A stretch of DNA of 64,000 nucleotides from positions 2,108,001-2,172,000 of the forward strand of contig NZ_AP025514.1 of assembly GCF_024347655.1 (NCBI RefSeq). The letters are read 5' to 3'. This DNA is from Vibrio toranzoniae. GTDB lineage: Bacteria; Pseudomonadota; Gammaproteobacteria; Enterobacterales; Vibrionaceae. Both the position numbers and the translations under genes were made by a program. Numbering within the stretch: the first letter of the stretch is position 1; the number at the start of each line of letters is the position of its first letter. Below, piece by piece: positions 35,903 to 44,385 of this stretch. The notes under the pieces are model-generated. The model saw only the letters and a list, made by a program, of their open reading frames with translations, was not told where the DNA came from and ran no database searches.

Positions 35903-36685
35903 TTAAATGGCACTGACTTTATCGGCATACAGTCCTTTACGAATATCAGTTAAGTAGTAGTAGTTTTCATTGATTTGAGACACCACTCCACCGATTTCCC
36001 CAAACAGAGCATTAAAACAAAGATAATACTCGTTGATCGGAGGTTCTTCGCAAGTAATGTCTACATTAACCAATAACTTAGCAGGGAGTGAGTCAAATAA
36101 GTCGTCGTGACTATAATTATTATAGTAGTTATCAAACTCTCTCAAATCACATTCTAAATCATCCGAGTCTAAGTGTTGGCTGGACATAAACTCAGAGTAA
36201 CCAGACTTTATCAACTCCATATCACTAAAAAACTCATCCAAGGTACCTTCTAACGTTGATGGGAGTTTCAATAATAATTCTTGGACAGAACCCATGTAAT
36301 CTTCCAGCAAATCAATTAGTGCCTCCTTGTTCTCCTCCAAAGTAGGATAATCTGAAGTATCAACCCTAAGTGTTTCCCATAACTTTGCGAAACGAGCCTC
36401 TGCTAGCTCTTGACACTCCGCTAACTCTTTCTCGCTATAGCGTTCCTTATATACTCGAAGCGAGTCACAATCGTTCCAGTTCGACACAAAAAGGAAATCG
36501 TTGCCGATTTGCGCCATGATAACACCTTGAGATTCTGCAATTTCTTCAAGTTCGTAGATCAACTCAAACGACATTTTTTGGCGACTTAAAATCAGCGCTA
36601 ACTCACTACGTTTCATTTTTAGTGGTGATATTGCATCCTTGCTTTCAGCCAGTAGTTTAGAAAAAGACTCAGCATCATATTGCAT
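35903..36685 (-). CDS. Acidic hypothetical protein
   Basis: 260 residues, strongly acidic (many Asp/Glu), no membrane segment or signal peptide and no recognised family. Convergent with the HEPN-like genes. The acidic, DNA-mimic-like composition is noted without claiming such a role. Confidence 0.55.
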   Translation of the reverse strand: MQYDAESFSKLLAESKDAISPLKMKRSELALILSRQKMSFELIYELEEIAESQGVIMAQIGNDFLFVSNWNDCDSLRVYKERYSEKELAECQELAEARFAKLWETLRVDTSDYPTLEENKEALIDLLEDYMGSVQELLLKLPSTLEGTLDEFFSDMELIKSGYSEFMSSQHLDSDDLECDLREFDNYYNNYSHDDLFDSLPAKLLVNVDITCEEPPINEYYLCFNALFGEIGGVVSQINENYYYLTDIRKGLYADKVSAI

Positions 36686-37292
36686 CTTCTATCCTTGCTT
36701 ATTCGTGGTTATACATATGCAATCTTACACTCAACCTCAGTGAGCACAACAAGAATATGGTAGATATCAGGCTTTGATGCGTAATTCAGACAGAAAGCTA
36801 AAGCGCCTGAAGTGGTTTGATTTCAAAACAAAATACTGAGTTTAGGCATACCTAGTGTCTATTTCTAAGTACAGCTTTCTCCAGACCCTAAGTTTCCCGC
36901 CAGTACCGTGTTTCTTGACCTTCCATCCACTATCACCGTAGACCTTGGGGGCAAGTAACATCGATGGCTAGGCTGCTGCATGCAAGAAAAGAGGGAAGGA
37001 TGTCCTGTTGTCATTCATGGATTGCTACATTAGCAAAGTCACTGGAAAACTTTTGTCCAGAACCTTCACCGTTGGCACTTCGTAACTCAGAAGTGTCCAA
37101 AAGTTTGTTGCAAACGTGTCTACTATGTCTGTGATCACCGAACGGTAATGTTATTGATTATCTAGGGCACAAATTATTGGATCCGAGAGTATCTCAAGCC
37201 GCCGCAGTACTACTTGGTTACCCTTGCAGCGGACCCGATTACTGGAGAAGTGCTACAGGCAAAACACTGAAAGAGATTGAAGCGGAATCTAT
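36686..37292. mobile_element. Decayed region with IS5-family transposase remnant
   Basis: 607 bp without an intact gene. On the minus strand, 36829-36950 encodes a scrambled piece of an IS5-family (IS903 group) transposase: the C-terminal LGMPKLS and the KHGTGGK-x-RVWRK region, adjacent because the middle is deleted. From about 37137 to 37296 the plus strand has a short frame without a start (VIDYLGHKLLDPRVSQAAAV) ending TAG, another gene tail I cannot name. A mobile-element graveyard between cargo modules. Confidence 0.6.
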
Positions 37293-38675
37293 TTAGATAA
37301 ATGCAGCGATAACTCGCTGTTTAAATTGGCCTAACCTCAGTTCATCAAATGCTAAAGTGAACCCTGCATTATTTGAATCCATCATATCTGAAGTTTCTCC
37401 CCAACTGAGTAAGCTTGGTTGGGGTCGATTAGATTGAACGCTTTCCGATACAGTGCTTGACGGCAGGCGTATTTCATCAACACCACTCGGTACGTTGTTA
37501 TCTTGTTTAATGTACATGCAGCTATCAGGAATATCCTGCTCAATTCTTTCAGCAAACCCAATCAAATTTTCTTCAGCAAAGGTATACAACCACGCTTCTT
37601 GGTTGGGTGAATCATTGATTCTTAAAATTCGCCCGAGTACTTGCCTGAAGTACAGTTCCGTTTTTACCGAACTCATATGGCAGCAAACCTGCAGCCTTGG
37701 AATATCTGTTCCTTCACTTATCATCCCAACACTGACTATCCATTGAACCGTTGAGTGACGAAAGGACTCAATCTCATTCAACGGATTATCATGATGATAA
37801 GTCACTAAGCATGCTGATTGATTAAAGTGCTCAACAAGTCGCTTTTGAATGTCCTTAGCGTGCTTAATAGAAGATGCGACCACCAAGCCTCCAGCACTTG
37901 GGGACTCTTGCCTTATCTGCGCTAGCTTTTGGCAACCACTATTTAATATGTAATTCATAGCGTCTTCGTTGTGAATGACACTTTGATAAGACACATCAAA
38001 TTGTTTAAGGCAATCAAGAATAGAGGCGAAATGTTGATTGTCACTGCCAGCCTTAACACTCAGGTGTTCATTATCGATTAAAACGATTTTAGGGCGGCGG
38101 CATACTTTATCTTCAACGGCCTGTTGCAAACCGTATTGGTAATCGCAAACAACCTTGCCATCGGGGTCGGAATACTCAGCCATGACAATCGGTAGTCGAT
38201 CAGAACGCCAAGGAGTGCCCGACAGCGCTAATGTGTAACGGGCAAAACCTTGGATCTTACTGACAATTTCTAACCCCCATGAATTTGACCGCCCCTCGTC
38301 ATCAAACGAACAATGGTGGATCTCATCAAATACGACTAAGACTCGATATTTACTGACTGTGTTCCAGAAGTTCTCATCTAAAAAGCGGATGGATTGATAG
38401 GTGTAAGAGCCCTCAAGAGAACCCAAACCTCCATTAAAGGGACATTCCAGTTTCCATGAAAAGGTCTTTTGCATCCCTTCAGCAACATTCAGAGAGGGCG
38501 AGAAGCACAGCACTAGGTCAATCATGCCTTGTTCAAATAACCGACCCGCGACCTCGGCGGCCATAACGGTTTTACCCGCTCCAGGAGTCGCTTGGCAGAA
38601 GAAGTGTGAATGCTTGTTTGACGTAAATTTCTCGATAGCTAGAAATGCGCACTCGACTTGCCATGCTCTTAACAT
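37293..38675 (-). CDS. SF2 DEAD/DEAH-box helicase cargo
   Basis: 460 residues with SF2 motifs in order: I TPGAGKTVMAAE (about 31), II VVFDEIHH (DEIH, about 115), III LSGTPWR, V SEGTDIPRLQ, VI QVLGRILR. It resembles the helicase cores of restriction and defence systems but has no nuclease domain. The start overlaps the preceding 181-residue gene by 7 bp, so the two are one operon. That operon leaves the xre promoter region with two operators, so it is probably under the same control as tniQ-cas. Confidence 0.82.
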   Translation of the reverse strand: MLRAWQVECAFLAIEKFTSNKHSHFFCQATPGAGKTVMAAEVAGRLFEQGMIDLVLCFSPSLNVAEGMQKTFSWKLECPFNGGLGSLEGSYTYQSIRFLDENFWNTVSKYRVLVVFDEIHHCSFDDEGRSNSWGLEIVSKIQGFARYTLALSGTPWRSDRLPIVMAEYSDPDGKVVCDYQYGLQQAVEDKVCRRPKIVLIDNEHLSVKAGSDNQHFASILDCLKQFDVSYQSVIHNEDAMNYILNSGCQKLAQIRQESPSAGGLVVASSIKHAKDIQKRLVEHFNQSACLVTYHHDNPLNEIESFRHSTVQWIVSVGMISEGTDIPRLQVCCHMSSVKTELYFRQVLGRILRINDSPNQEAWLYTFAEENLIGFAERIEQDIPDSCMYIKQDNNVPSGVDEIRLPSSTVSESVQSNRPQPSLLSWGETSDMMDSNNAGFTLAFDELRLGQFKQRVIAAFI

Positions 38676-39214
38676 TGTGGAGCCTTGCTTTGGGCAACTT
38701 GCATCCAGTTGGTTAGTGCATTAATTCGGCCTAATAGCTTGGCTGAGCGCTCTCTTGCCGCATTAAATAGCGGCTGCATATCTTGCTTATTGTTTGGGAA
38801 ACGCGTTAACAACGATTGGTATTCCTCAATCTCGCCTAGAGTAATCGCTAACTCGCCTTCATGCTGCTTCTTCTCTTGCTCTAGTGCGTTTAGAGAGCAC
38901 TCTGGAGTTTGAACAGCTATTGAATCGACCTTAGCTTTCTTATTTCTAGCCACTCTAGGCTCAATTGTGAGCGCTTTGAATTCGTTAGTTTGATGGTAGC
39001 GTTTGTCTCTACGAGCCCCAATGACAGAAAGCCAGCCTTTCTCCTCAAATGATAGAAGTTGCTTATAAACATACTTCCGCGCATCGTCCTTGATCGGGAA
39101 GGCTGAAGCACTGTTTAGCAAAGCATCTCTAGCTTCTGTGACGGAGAAATTATCCATCCCTTTTTCAATCAATAGGTTAAACATGTGAGGGTTAATTCTG
39201 GTTACTTTCTTCAT
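38669..39214 (-). CDS. Partner protein of the SF2 helicase, winged-HTH-like
   Basis: 181 residues, not recognised as a named family. The N-terminal 75 residues look like a winged helix (FSVTEARDALLNSASAF then KYVYKQLLSFEEKGWLSVIG); the C-terminal half (about 110-175) is a predicted coiled coil rich in Glu/Gln/Leu. It may bring the helicase to DNA. First gene after the divergent xre promoter. Confidence 0.7.
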   Translation of the reverse strand: MKKVTRINPHMFNLLIEKGMDNFSVTEARDALLNSASAFPIKDDARKYVYKQLLSFEEKGWLSVIGARRDKRYHQTNEFKALTIEPRVARNKKAKVDSIAVQTPECSLNALEQEKKQHEGELAITLGEIEEYQSLLTRFPNNKQDMQPLFNAARERSAKLLGRINALTNWMQVAQSKAPQC

Positions 39215-39234
39215 GTGACTCTTACAGGCAATAA

Positions 39235-39255
39235 AAACTTAGGATTGCTAAGTAT
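39235..39255. promoter_or_regulatory. XRE operator, helicase-operon side
   Basis: AAACTTAG-GATTG-CTAAGTAT, matching the tniQ site in both half-sites except one base. Lies 21 bp upstream of the helicase-partner start codon. Its centre is 34 bp from the second site. Confidence 0.82.
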
Positions 39256-39268
39256 ACAAAAATCAGTA

Positions 39269-39289
39269 AAACTTAGACAATCTAAGTTA
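39269..39289. promoter_or_regulatory. XRE operator, xre side
   Basis: AAACTTAG-ACAAT-CTAAGTTA. Same spacing as the other two sites, 27 bp before the xre GUG start; likely autoregulation. Confidence 0.82.
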
Positions 39290-39315
39290 TCTAAAGGTTG
39301 AAAAGAAATGTGTAA

Positions 39316-39624
39316 GTGCAAAAAGACAACCCCATCCCTGCGAGGCTCAAAGCTGCGCGTAAAAAAGCCAAGATCACCCAAAAAGATTTAGGGGTGAAAA
39401 TTGGTATGGAGCAAAGTTCTGCTAGCGGTCGTATGAATCATTACGAGAAAGGCAGGCATGTACCTGATATTGGTACGCTTGAGCGCATGGCTGAAGAGTT
39501 AGATGTGCCTCTAAATTACTTTTTTTGTAAAAGCGATTTAAGTGCGGAACTGGCGTGTGCGATTGATAAGATGAGTGATGAAGAGAAGGCGGTGCTGTTG
39601 GAGAGCCTAAAGAGCGAGAAGTAA
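39316..39624 (+). CDS. XRE-family regulator of the CAST
   Basis: 102 residues starting at GUG 39316. Cro/C1-type HTH: LKAARKKAKITQKDLGVKIG, then GRMNHYEKGRHVPDIGTLER (about 10-58), with a short acidic tail that may dimerise. In I-F3 elements such an XRE protein is known to control tniQ-cas and guide expression; the three shared 21-bp palindromes show the same wiring here. It converges on tnsC with 3 bp between the stop codons. Confidence 0.88.
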   Translation: MQKDNPIPARLKAARKKAKITQKDLGVKIGMEQSSASGRMNHYEKGRHVPDIGTLERMAEELDVPLNYFFCKSDLSAELACAIDKMSDEEKAVLLESLKSEK

Positions 39625-39627
39625 TAC

Positions 39628-40721
39628 TTAAGCTTTAAGTCCATTTTTGCTCAATAACATACTCAATGGAATTGCATCCGTAAATCGCGGAGCAAGTATC
39701 TTATCTTCTACAGCAATGGCATTCAGGTTGTAAGACGATCCAGAGTCAATTTGATGAAGACGAAGCTCCTCGATAGAACAATTAAAAGGGTTGTCCAAGT
39801 AAGGGAACTTAAATGAAAAGGTACGTGACAATATCGCTTTATCTATCGTATCAACGTTCTCACTGAAACTCATAAGTAGTGCGTCTTTCAAGAAGTGCTT
39901 TAACGCTCGGCACTCCCCTCTACACATAATAAACAAAGGATATAACACTTCATTTTTTGTAAGCACCGGCGGTTCATCAAAGCCCATTCTCACACTCAAA
40001 CCAGCGACAAATTTAGCAAAGTGCTTTTTTTGCTCCAAGTCAAAACTATAAGATGCCGTTCCACTCGAATGGCTGTTAGCTTTCAACAGCTTGAAATAGT
40101 TAATCTTTCGTCTCCAACTTAATCGCGAATTCCATTGTGGCTCTGTCGCTATTACATCAGCATATGGCATAACAACCAGCACAAACGAGACTTTTGCTTC
40201 TTCACTTATATATTTGAACGTATTAGCAATAGCTTGCCTTTCTCTGCTGTAGAAAACTCCACAAGCTCTTGAATTTCATTGACGATAATCAGCTCAACAG
40301 ATTTACGTTTAAGTTGCTTTACAACAGCCTCACCAAGAGCAATTTCATTACGTCGTCGAGTACCTCTTCCCCCTGACTTTCCATCTAAATCGACTAAAAA
40401 TTGCGTAAGCGTGTTCTGTTCATTTATTCGGCTTGGCACTCTGGTGCTAAGAACAGGTTGTTTGCTCCAAGTTCCACTCGACGGAAAGCGTGATAGATAG
40501 TTGTTAATCAAAGCCGTCTTTCCACTTCCGGCCTCACCAGTTAACAAGAAAGACTCCGGTTCACCGCCAAGGGAGTGATTAAAACGAAGCTGATCGAAGA
40601 TAGAATAGATATCAGTTATAGATGGATACTCGATAAAGCTGGTTTCAAAGGACTTTAGTTGCTCAAACTGTCTAGATGTTAAGTTCAAATCAATACCCCT
40701 CAATATCTTCAAAGTCATCAT
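39628..40721 (-). pseudogene. tnsC: tnsC AAA+ ATPase, frameshifted
   Basis: Two frames of one TnsC. The first (40206-40721) has Walker A LLTGEAGSGKTALI and Walker B LIIVNEIQELVEFS, then leaves the proper frame after STAEKG. The second (39628-40182) carries on with VVMPYADVIA and the C-terminal lid. Reading one extra A in AGAAAGG near 40238 restores STAEKRQAIANTFKYISEE, a continuous protein of about 364 residues. TnsC filaments link TniQ-Cascade to TnsAB. As written no full protein is made; a real mutation, a sequencing error or low-level slippage all remain possible. The start overlaps tnsB by 32 bp. Confidence 0.85.
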
Positions 40722-42555
40722 CAGCTACTTGTTCTGAAACATCGAACACGACCGCAGCTTCTTTTTTGGTCGGAGTTGTAAGGATTGAGCTTGGACCCTC
40801 TGAGCCCACATCATTGAACTTTGCTAATTTCGAAGTATTACCCGTTTTAGGCAAGCTACCCTTATTACTTTTGGCACTGCGGAACCTGTCGGTTTCTTCC
40901 CTAATACGTTTCTTCATATACAGAAATGTATCCGCAAGCGCCTCATCATCAGCAAGCTGCTTAGTATTGAGCCTGCGTACTTTTTGTATGCGCTCATGTT
41001 CAAAAAGGGACAGTCCTTTTGTATATCCACTGTTGTCTACCGCTGGAATTTTTATGTACCTCTTTTCCGATTCTAGGTAAACATGGATGTAGCTGATATC
41101 TGAAGGGTCTGTTTTGGTCTTAACAAACAACTTTTTGCCATTGTTGGACACCCAATATTTACGGTATTCAATAAGTTCTGAGGACTGATAGCGTAGGTTA
41201 TGAAGCCTGAACCCTGCCACTCCAATAGTTCGGTGTCTAAGCAAACCTAGCTCAACTCTCAACTGCTCCTTCTCAGCACCAACGTAGTAGGAGGGAGTCC
41301 ATTCCGATTGGTTCCACTTGTGGTATGGAATATCACGTTCTCTTGAATCTGGTGCCATGTGGTAATAATCGACAATCCATTTATGAAGTAATTCAAGAAA
41401 TACAGAAACTCTAACCACCGCATCCTTCTTTGGGTTGTAATCTTGTAGTTGAGTAGGGTTGGTGAATGTTTTTCCAGGTAGTGAATTCACTAACCCTTTA
41501 TTCATCTGATCAAACAGCTTTTCGATCCCTGACTTTCGCCAAGGTTTAGCAGTTTGACTATATTGAATGTCAGTTACGAATGGCCTTAAAGAGTCTTCTA
41601 AGCTGTCGGTCCAAAATTCAGCGCCATTATCAACAACTAGGTAGTCAATCTTTCCGTGACATGGCCAATCATTTTTTATAGAAGGGTAACTATTTTTCAA
41701 CCAGCTTTTATCTATTAAAGTATTAAGCAAAGCCTTGCGCACAGAGTCGAAACTGGGATCTCTAAAATTCACACTCAACCCTACGATACACTTACTGAAG
41801 CGATCATAAAGCATCGTCAGATAGGGGCGCCCTAAAGGAATATCTAACTCATCATCAATCAAAATCACCGGTACTGGGGTATGGTCAATTTCTACATATT
41901 CCATTGGTTTGGTCGAAGCTACTTGCTGACCAACCGAACGAAATTCTCTGTCTGCGTATCGTTTGCCAAACCTGGCAATCGCTACCTCATAAGGAGGTAA
42001 GTCGTGTATTCGATTGTAAAAAGAACGTTCAGCAATTGGCTTTATTTTACCTTCGACAATCTCACGATTTATTTGAATCACTCGACTCTTATAGTATCGG
42101 TATGCTTCAGCAACGCTAAGTCTTTCTCGGGTAAGGTATATGCTGTTAATTGCTTCATCGACCAAAGATTGAGAATCGATTTCTTTTTGTCGGTTGCCTT
42201 TAAACGTATGCCTTGGAATAAGCGCACATGGATCTCTTCCTGACTCAAAGTAGGACTTTGTCCATGTTGCTAAGGTTCGCCAACTCGGAGGAGTAAGCTG
42301 TAATTCAGATTCAACGAGACTTAAGATGGGATTCAGGTTTTTCTCGGTCCATCCACCTTTTAAACGTTTTTCCACAAACGCGATGACTTTGATACGACGG
42401 AGAACTTCTTGTTGTACCTTCTTTGATTGGCTATCGATAGTTGAAGGTATTTCAATAGGTTCTTGTATTAGCTTTATTGGTAATTGCTGCGACTCTTCTT
42501 CTGAAGCTTCAAACTCATCAAAGAACCCAAATATGTTGTTAGAGTCCGATGGCAT
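40690..42555 (-). CDS. tnsB: TnsB DDE transposase
   Basis: 621 residues from AUG at 42555 (UUG at 42567 also open). The DDE catalytic core is readable: D in YVEIDHTPVPV (about 225), D in DYLVVDNGAEFW (about 307) and E in KPWRKSGIEKLFDQM (about 345). N-terminal HTH regions bind the transposon ends. TnsB makes the 3' cuts and joins the ends to target DNA. Two bp separate it from tnsA. Confidence 0.95.
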   Translation of the reverse strand: MPSDSNNIFGFFDEFEASEEESQQLPIKLIQEPIEIPSTIDSQSKKVQQEVLRRIKVIAFVEKRLKGGWTEKNLNPILSLVESELQLTPPSWRTLATWTKSYFESGRDPCALIPRHTFKGNRQKEIDSQSLVDEAINSIYLTRERLSVAEAYRYYKSRVIQINREIVEGKIKPIAERSFYNRIHDLPPYEVAIARFGKRYADREFRSVGQQVASTKPMEYVEIDHTPVPVILIDDELDIPLGRPYLTMLYDRFSKCIVGLSVNFRDPSFDSVRKALLNTLIDKSWLKNSYPSIKNDWPCHGKIDYLVVDNGAEFWTDSLEDSLRPFVTDIQYSQTAKPWRKSGIEKLFDQMNKGLVNSLPGKTFTNPTQLQDYNPKKDAVVRVSVFLELLHKWIVDYYHMAPDSRERDIPYHKWNQSEWTPSYYVGAEKEQLRVELGLLRHRTIGVAGFRLHNLRYQSSELIEYRKYWVSNNGKKLFVKTKTDPSDISYIHVYLESEKRYIKIPAVDNSGYTKGLSLFEHERIQKVRRLNTKQLADDEALADTFLYMKKRIREETDRFRSAKSNKGSLPKTGNTSKLAKFNDVGSEGPSSILTTPTKKEAAVVFDVSEQVADDDFEDIEGY

Positions 42556-42557
42556 AC

Positions 42558-43181
42558 TTAACACCAAACGTAAGTTTCAAGGCCAAAGCCAATATTGTTG
42601 AGGTCTGTTTTGATTTGCCCTGAAGAGATCCAAGGAAGAGTAGAGATAAGTGTGTCCTGTTCCGATAATCCGAAATACAAAGACACCTCTTGTAGCTGCA
42701 CCATTTGTTTACATTGAATAAACGCTAACACTAACTTTTGAAACTCAGTCACAGTTCGCAATCCGGAATAACGATGCAGTAACTTAAAGTTATCTAACGT
42801 CGGTCCCATTCTAATTTGTTTCTCAGTAACCAAAACTAAGCGTCTGTTGAACTCATTCAACGCCACTCTTTGTTTCTCTTCAAATCTATTCCTGAAATCA
42901 GGTTTGAGAATCTGACTAGAGTGTTTTACTTCGAAGAGGATTGACTGCTCGTTGTGATCTGTTACTAAAAAATCTGGGGTATATCGGCACTTACGATTAT
43001 TGAATTGATAGTGGAAGCCAAAAGGTTGAGAGGAAAAACTTTTAATATTTGCGTTATATTCGAGGTGAAAGCAGAAATCGAACTCCAAAATGGAGAGAGT
43101 GCGAACAACAGCATCATTCTTCAAGCTCATGAACTTACAGATGTTGTGTACGTGAGATGATTTCTTGGTTTGGTCGAACAT
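42558..43181 (-). CDS. tnsA: TnsA endonuclease
   Basis: 207 residues. The restriction-like core has FDFCFHLEYNANIKSF (Glu/Asp region, about 34), YTPDFLVTD (catalytic Asp, about 70) and SILFEVKHS (E-x-K). The C-terminal winged helix contacts TnsC. TnsA cuts the 5' strands so that the element moves by cut-and-paste. The N-terminal region aligns with Tn6677 TnsA, which supports the AUG at 43181. Intact. Confidence 0.95.
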   Translation of the reverse strand: MFDQTKKSSHVHNICKFMSLKNDAVVRTLSILEFDFCFHLEYNANIKSFSSQPFGFHYQFNNRKCRYTPDFLVTDHNEQSILFEVKHSSQILKPDFRNRFEEKQRVALNEFNRRLVLVTEKQIRMGPTLDNFKLLHRYSGLRTVTEFQKLVLAFIQCKQMVQLQEVSLYFGLSEQDTLISTLPWISSGQIKTDLNNIGFGLETYVWC

Positions 43182-43273
43182 AGCAAATCACTTTTGTTGT
43201 AAACCTACAACAAAAAATAGACTATGAAGACTTATGGTGCAAATATGAAGAAAGCCTGCAATTTATGCGAACA
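43182..43273 (-). mobile_element. Probable tnsA-side (right) end of the transposon
   Basis: Read on the minus strand from 43273: TGTTCGCATAAATTGCAGG. The 92 bp from this TGT to tnsA matches the roughly 90-bp site array of a Tn7 right end, and CATAAATTG resembles the TnsB site core of Tn6677. A junction here is 84 bp from the PAM-side edge of the ffs match, near the roughly 81 bp (32 + about 49) of I-F3 insertion. The alternative TGTTGTAGG at 43212 is 145 bp away and leaves only 31 bp before tnsA. Possible target duplication is TATAT at 43274-43278. Confidence 0.5.
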
Positions 43274-43289
43274 TATATTGCAGGCTTCA
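43250..43289 (-). terminator. ffs terminator, spanning the proposed transposon junction
   Basis: On the minus strand AAGCCTGCAAT, a 14-nt loop, then ATTGCAGGCTTTCTT: an 11-bp perfect stem directly after ffs. The proposed junction at 43273/43274 is in the loop, so the second arm would be transposon DNA. Confidence 0.8.
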
Positions 43290-43292
43290 TAA

Positions 43293-43399
43293 GGGGTGGG
43301 AACCCAGCCACATCCCGGCACACAAGTCACTCGCTGCGGCTGCTCCCTTCCAGGCCTGACCGAGTTCACGAGTTATTGTTGCGGGAGGACCAGGCCCCC
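43293..43399 (-). ncRNA. ffs: 4.5S signal recognition particle RNA
   Basis: On the minus strand it begins GGGGGCCTGGTCCTCCCGC and contains the conserved SRP domain IV tetraloop region, GGTCAGGCCTGGAAGGGAGC then AGCC, closing with GTGTGCCGGGATG and GGGTTCCCACCCC. This is the Ffh-binding hairpin of bacterial small SRP RNA, needed for membrane-protein targeting. The ends are estimated from the E. coli RNA (114 nt). It is the attachment gene of the adjacent CAST and contains the protospacer (43340-43357). Confidence 0.95.
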
Positions 43400-43590
43400 A
43401 TAGATTCGTTTTCTAAGAGGTTTGCCTCAAAGAGTGATTGGATTATTCAGCATCACAGCAACCATTGCAAGCCCTTACACCTTATTTTTTAACAATTGCT
43501 GTTTAAGTGCTTATCCTTTATCCAAACCACTAAAAAATTGTAGGTAAATTCACCATTTACCTACATTTAAAAGCGATGGTTTTTATTGCT

Positions 43591-44334
43591 CTAGATATCG
43601 ATGTCTTCGCTATCCTCTGTCCTAATGATGTAATCTGTCATCCATGCGGTAGTCAGCAAGCATAGCCAAACCACAAAAACAGGGCTTGGCACCTCAATAC
43701 TTGGGGTGACCACCAAAACAGCAAACCCTACGGTTGGCAATGTCCAACACAATAACTTATTCCAACGAAAGGTTTTCAAGCGCGTTAGAGTTTCCATTGA
43801 AGCCATAATGCCGGTCACACACAAGGCAACCAAAGCCGCATAAGGTAAATCGGCTATCCATAATGGCAGTATTAAGCCTAATGACCACCAGCTGTGTCGG
43901 CTGGCTGGCTTAAGATGATTTGCCGCCCACCAAATCACAATGATTGATAAGGTTTGAAGTGTAGTAACCCACGGAACACCTTCAAGCTTGCCTGCTGATT
44001 GCGTGACCATAATTCCGACCTGTAAGGTGGTCACGATCAGGCCAGAAATAATCACGACAGACAAACTACTTCTTCTTGAAAAGACCACCATAAGTAGTGG
44101 GAATAGCACCCATGCGCTGACAGAAAGTGTGATTGGCTGTAAAGGAAGGGTTAAACCGTAAGTAGTCATGGAAATAAGCAAAGCTAATCCTGCAATCCCT
44201 CCTTGCGGTAAAATCCATAGCGCAGGAATGACCATCGCAAGTACTGGGATGTCACCGTCACTTAAACTGATTGCTCTCGCGCAAATAACCGCTAATAATG
44301 TTGTGATTAGAAACTGAAATGTCGAAAACACCAT
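43591..44334 (-). CDS. Multi-pass membrane protein, unknown
   Basis: 247 residues with about seven or eight hydrophobic segments (FQFLITTLLAVICARAISL, then IPALWILPQGGIAGLALLI). No recognised family or motif. The next gene on the other strand starts 51 bp away, divergent, so promoters overlap. Function unknown. Confidence 0.7.
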   Translation of the reverse strand: MVFSTFQFLITTLLAVICARAISLSDGDIPVLAMVIPALWILPQGGIAGLALLISMTTYGLTLPLQPITLSVSAWVLFPLLMVVFSRRSSLSVVIISGLIVTTLQVGIMVTQSAGKLEGVPWVTTLQTLSIIVIWWAANHLKPASRHSWWSLGLILPLWIADLPYAALVALCVTGIMASMETLTRLKTFRWNKLLCWTLPTVGFAVLVVTPSIEVPSPVFVVWLCLLTTAWMTDYIIRTEDSEDIDI

Positions 44335-44385
44335 AGCTCTCTCCTTCTACCGATCCGTGGTATTAATGAACTAGGAAATTTTAGT

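Noticed and set aside
40206..40721. tnsC frameshift as programmed -1 recoding
   Set aside because: The bases in frame (GAG AAA GGC) are not a usual slippery heptamer and I see no strong downstream pseudoknot; a deletion or sequencing error is simpler.
43182..43212. Transposon end at 43212 (TGTTGTAGG on the minus strand)
   Set aside because: It has a TGT end and an inner inverted repeat, but leaves only 31 bp before tnsA and is 145 bp from the PAM edge of the ffs match; the end at 43273 fits better. Kept as an alternative, not as the call.
43265..43492. 75-codon plus-strand ORF over ffs
   Set aside because: It is antisense to the 4.5S RNA and has no protein-like features.
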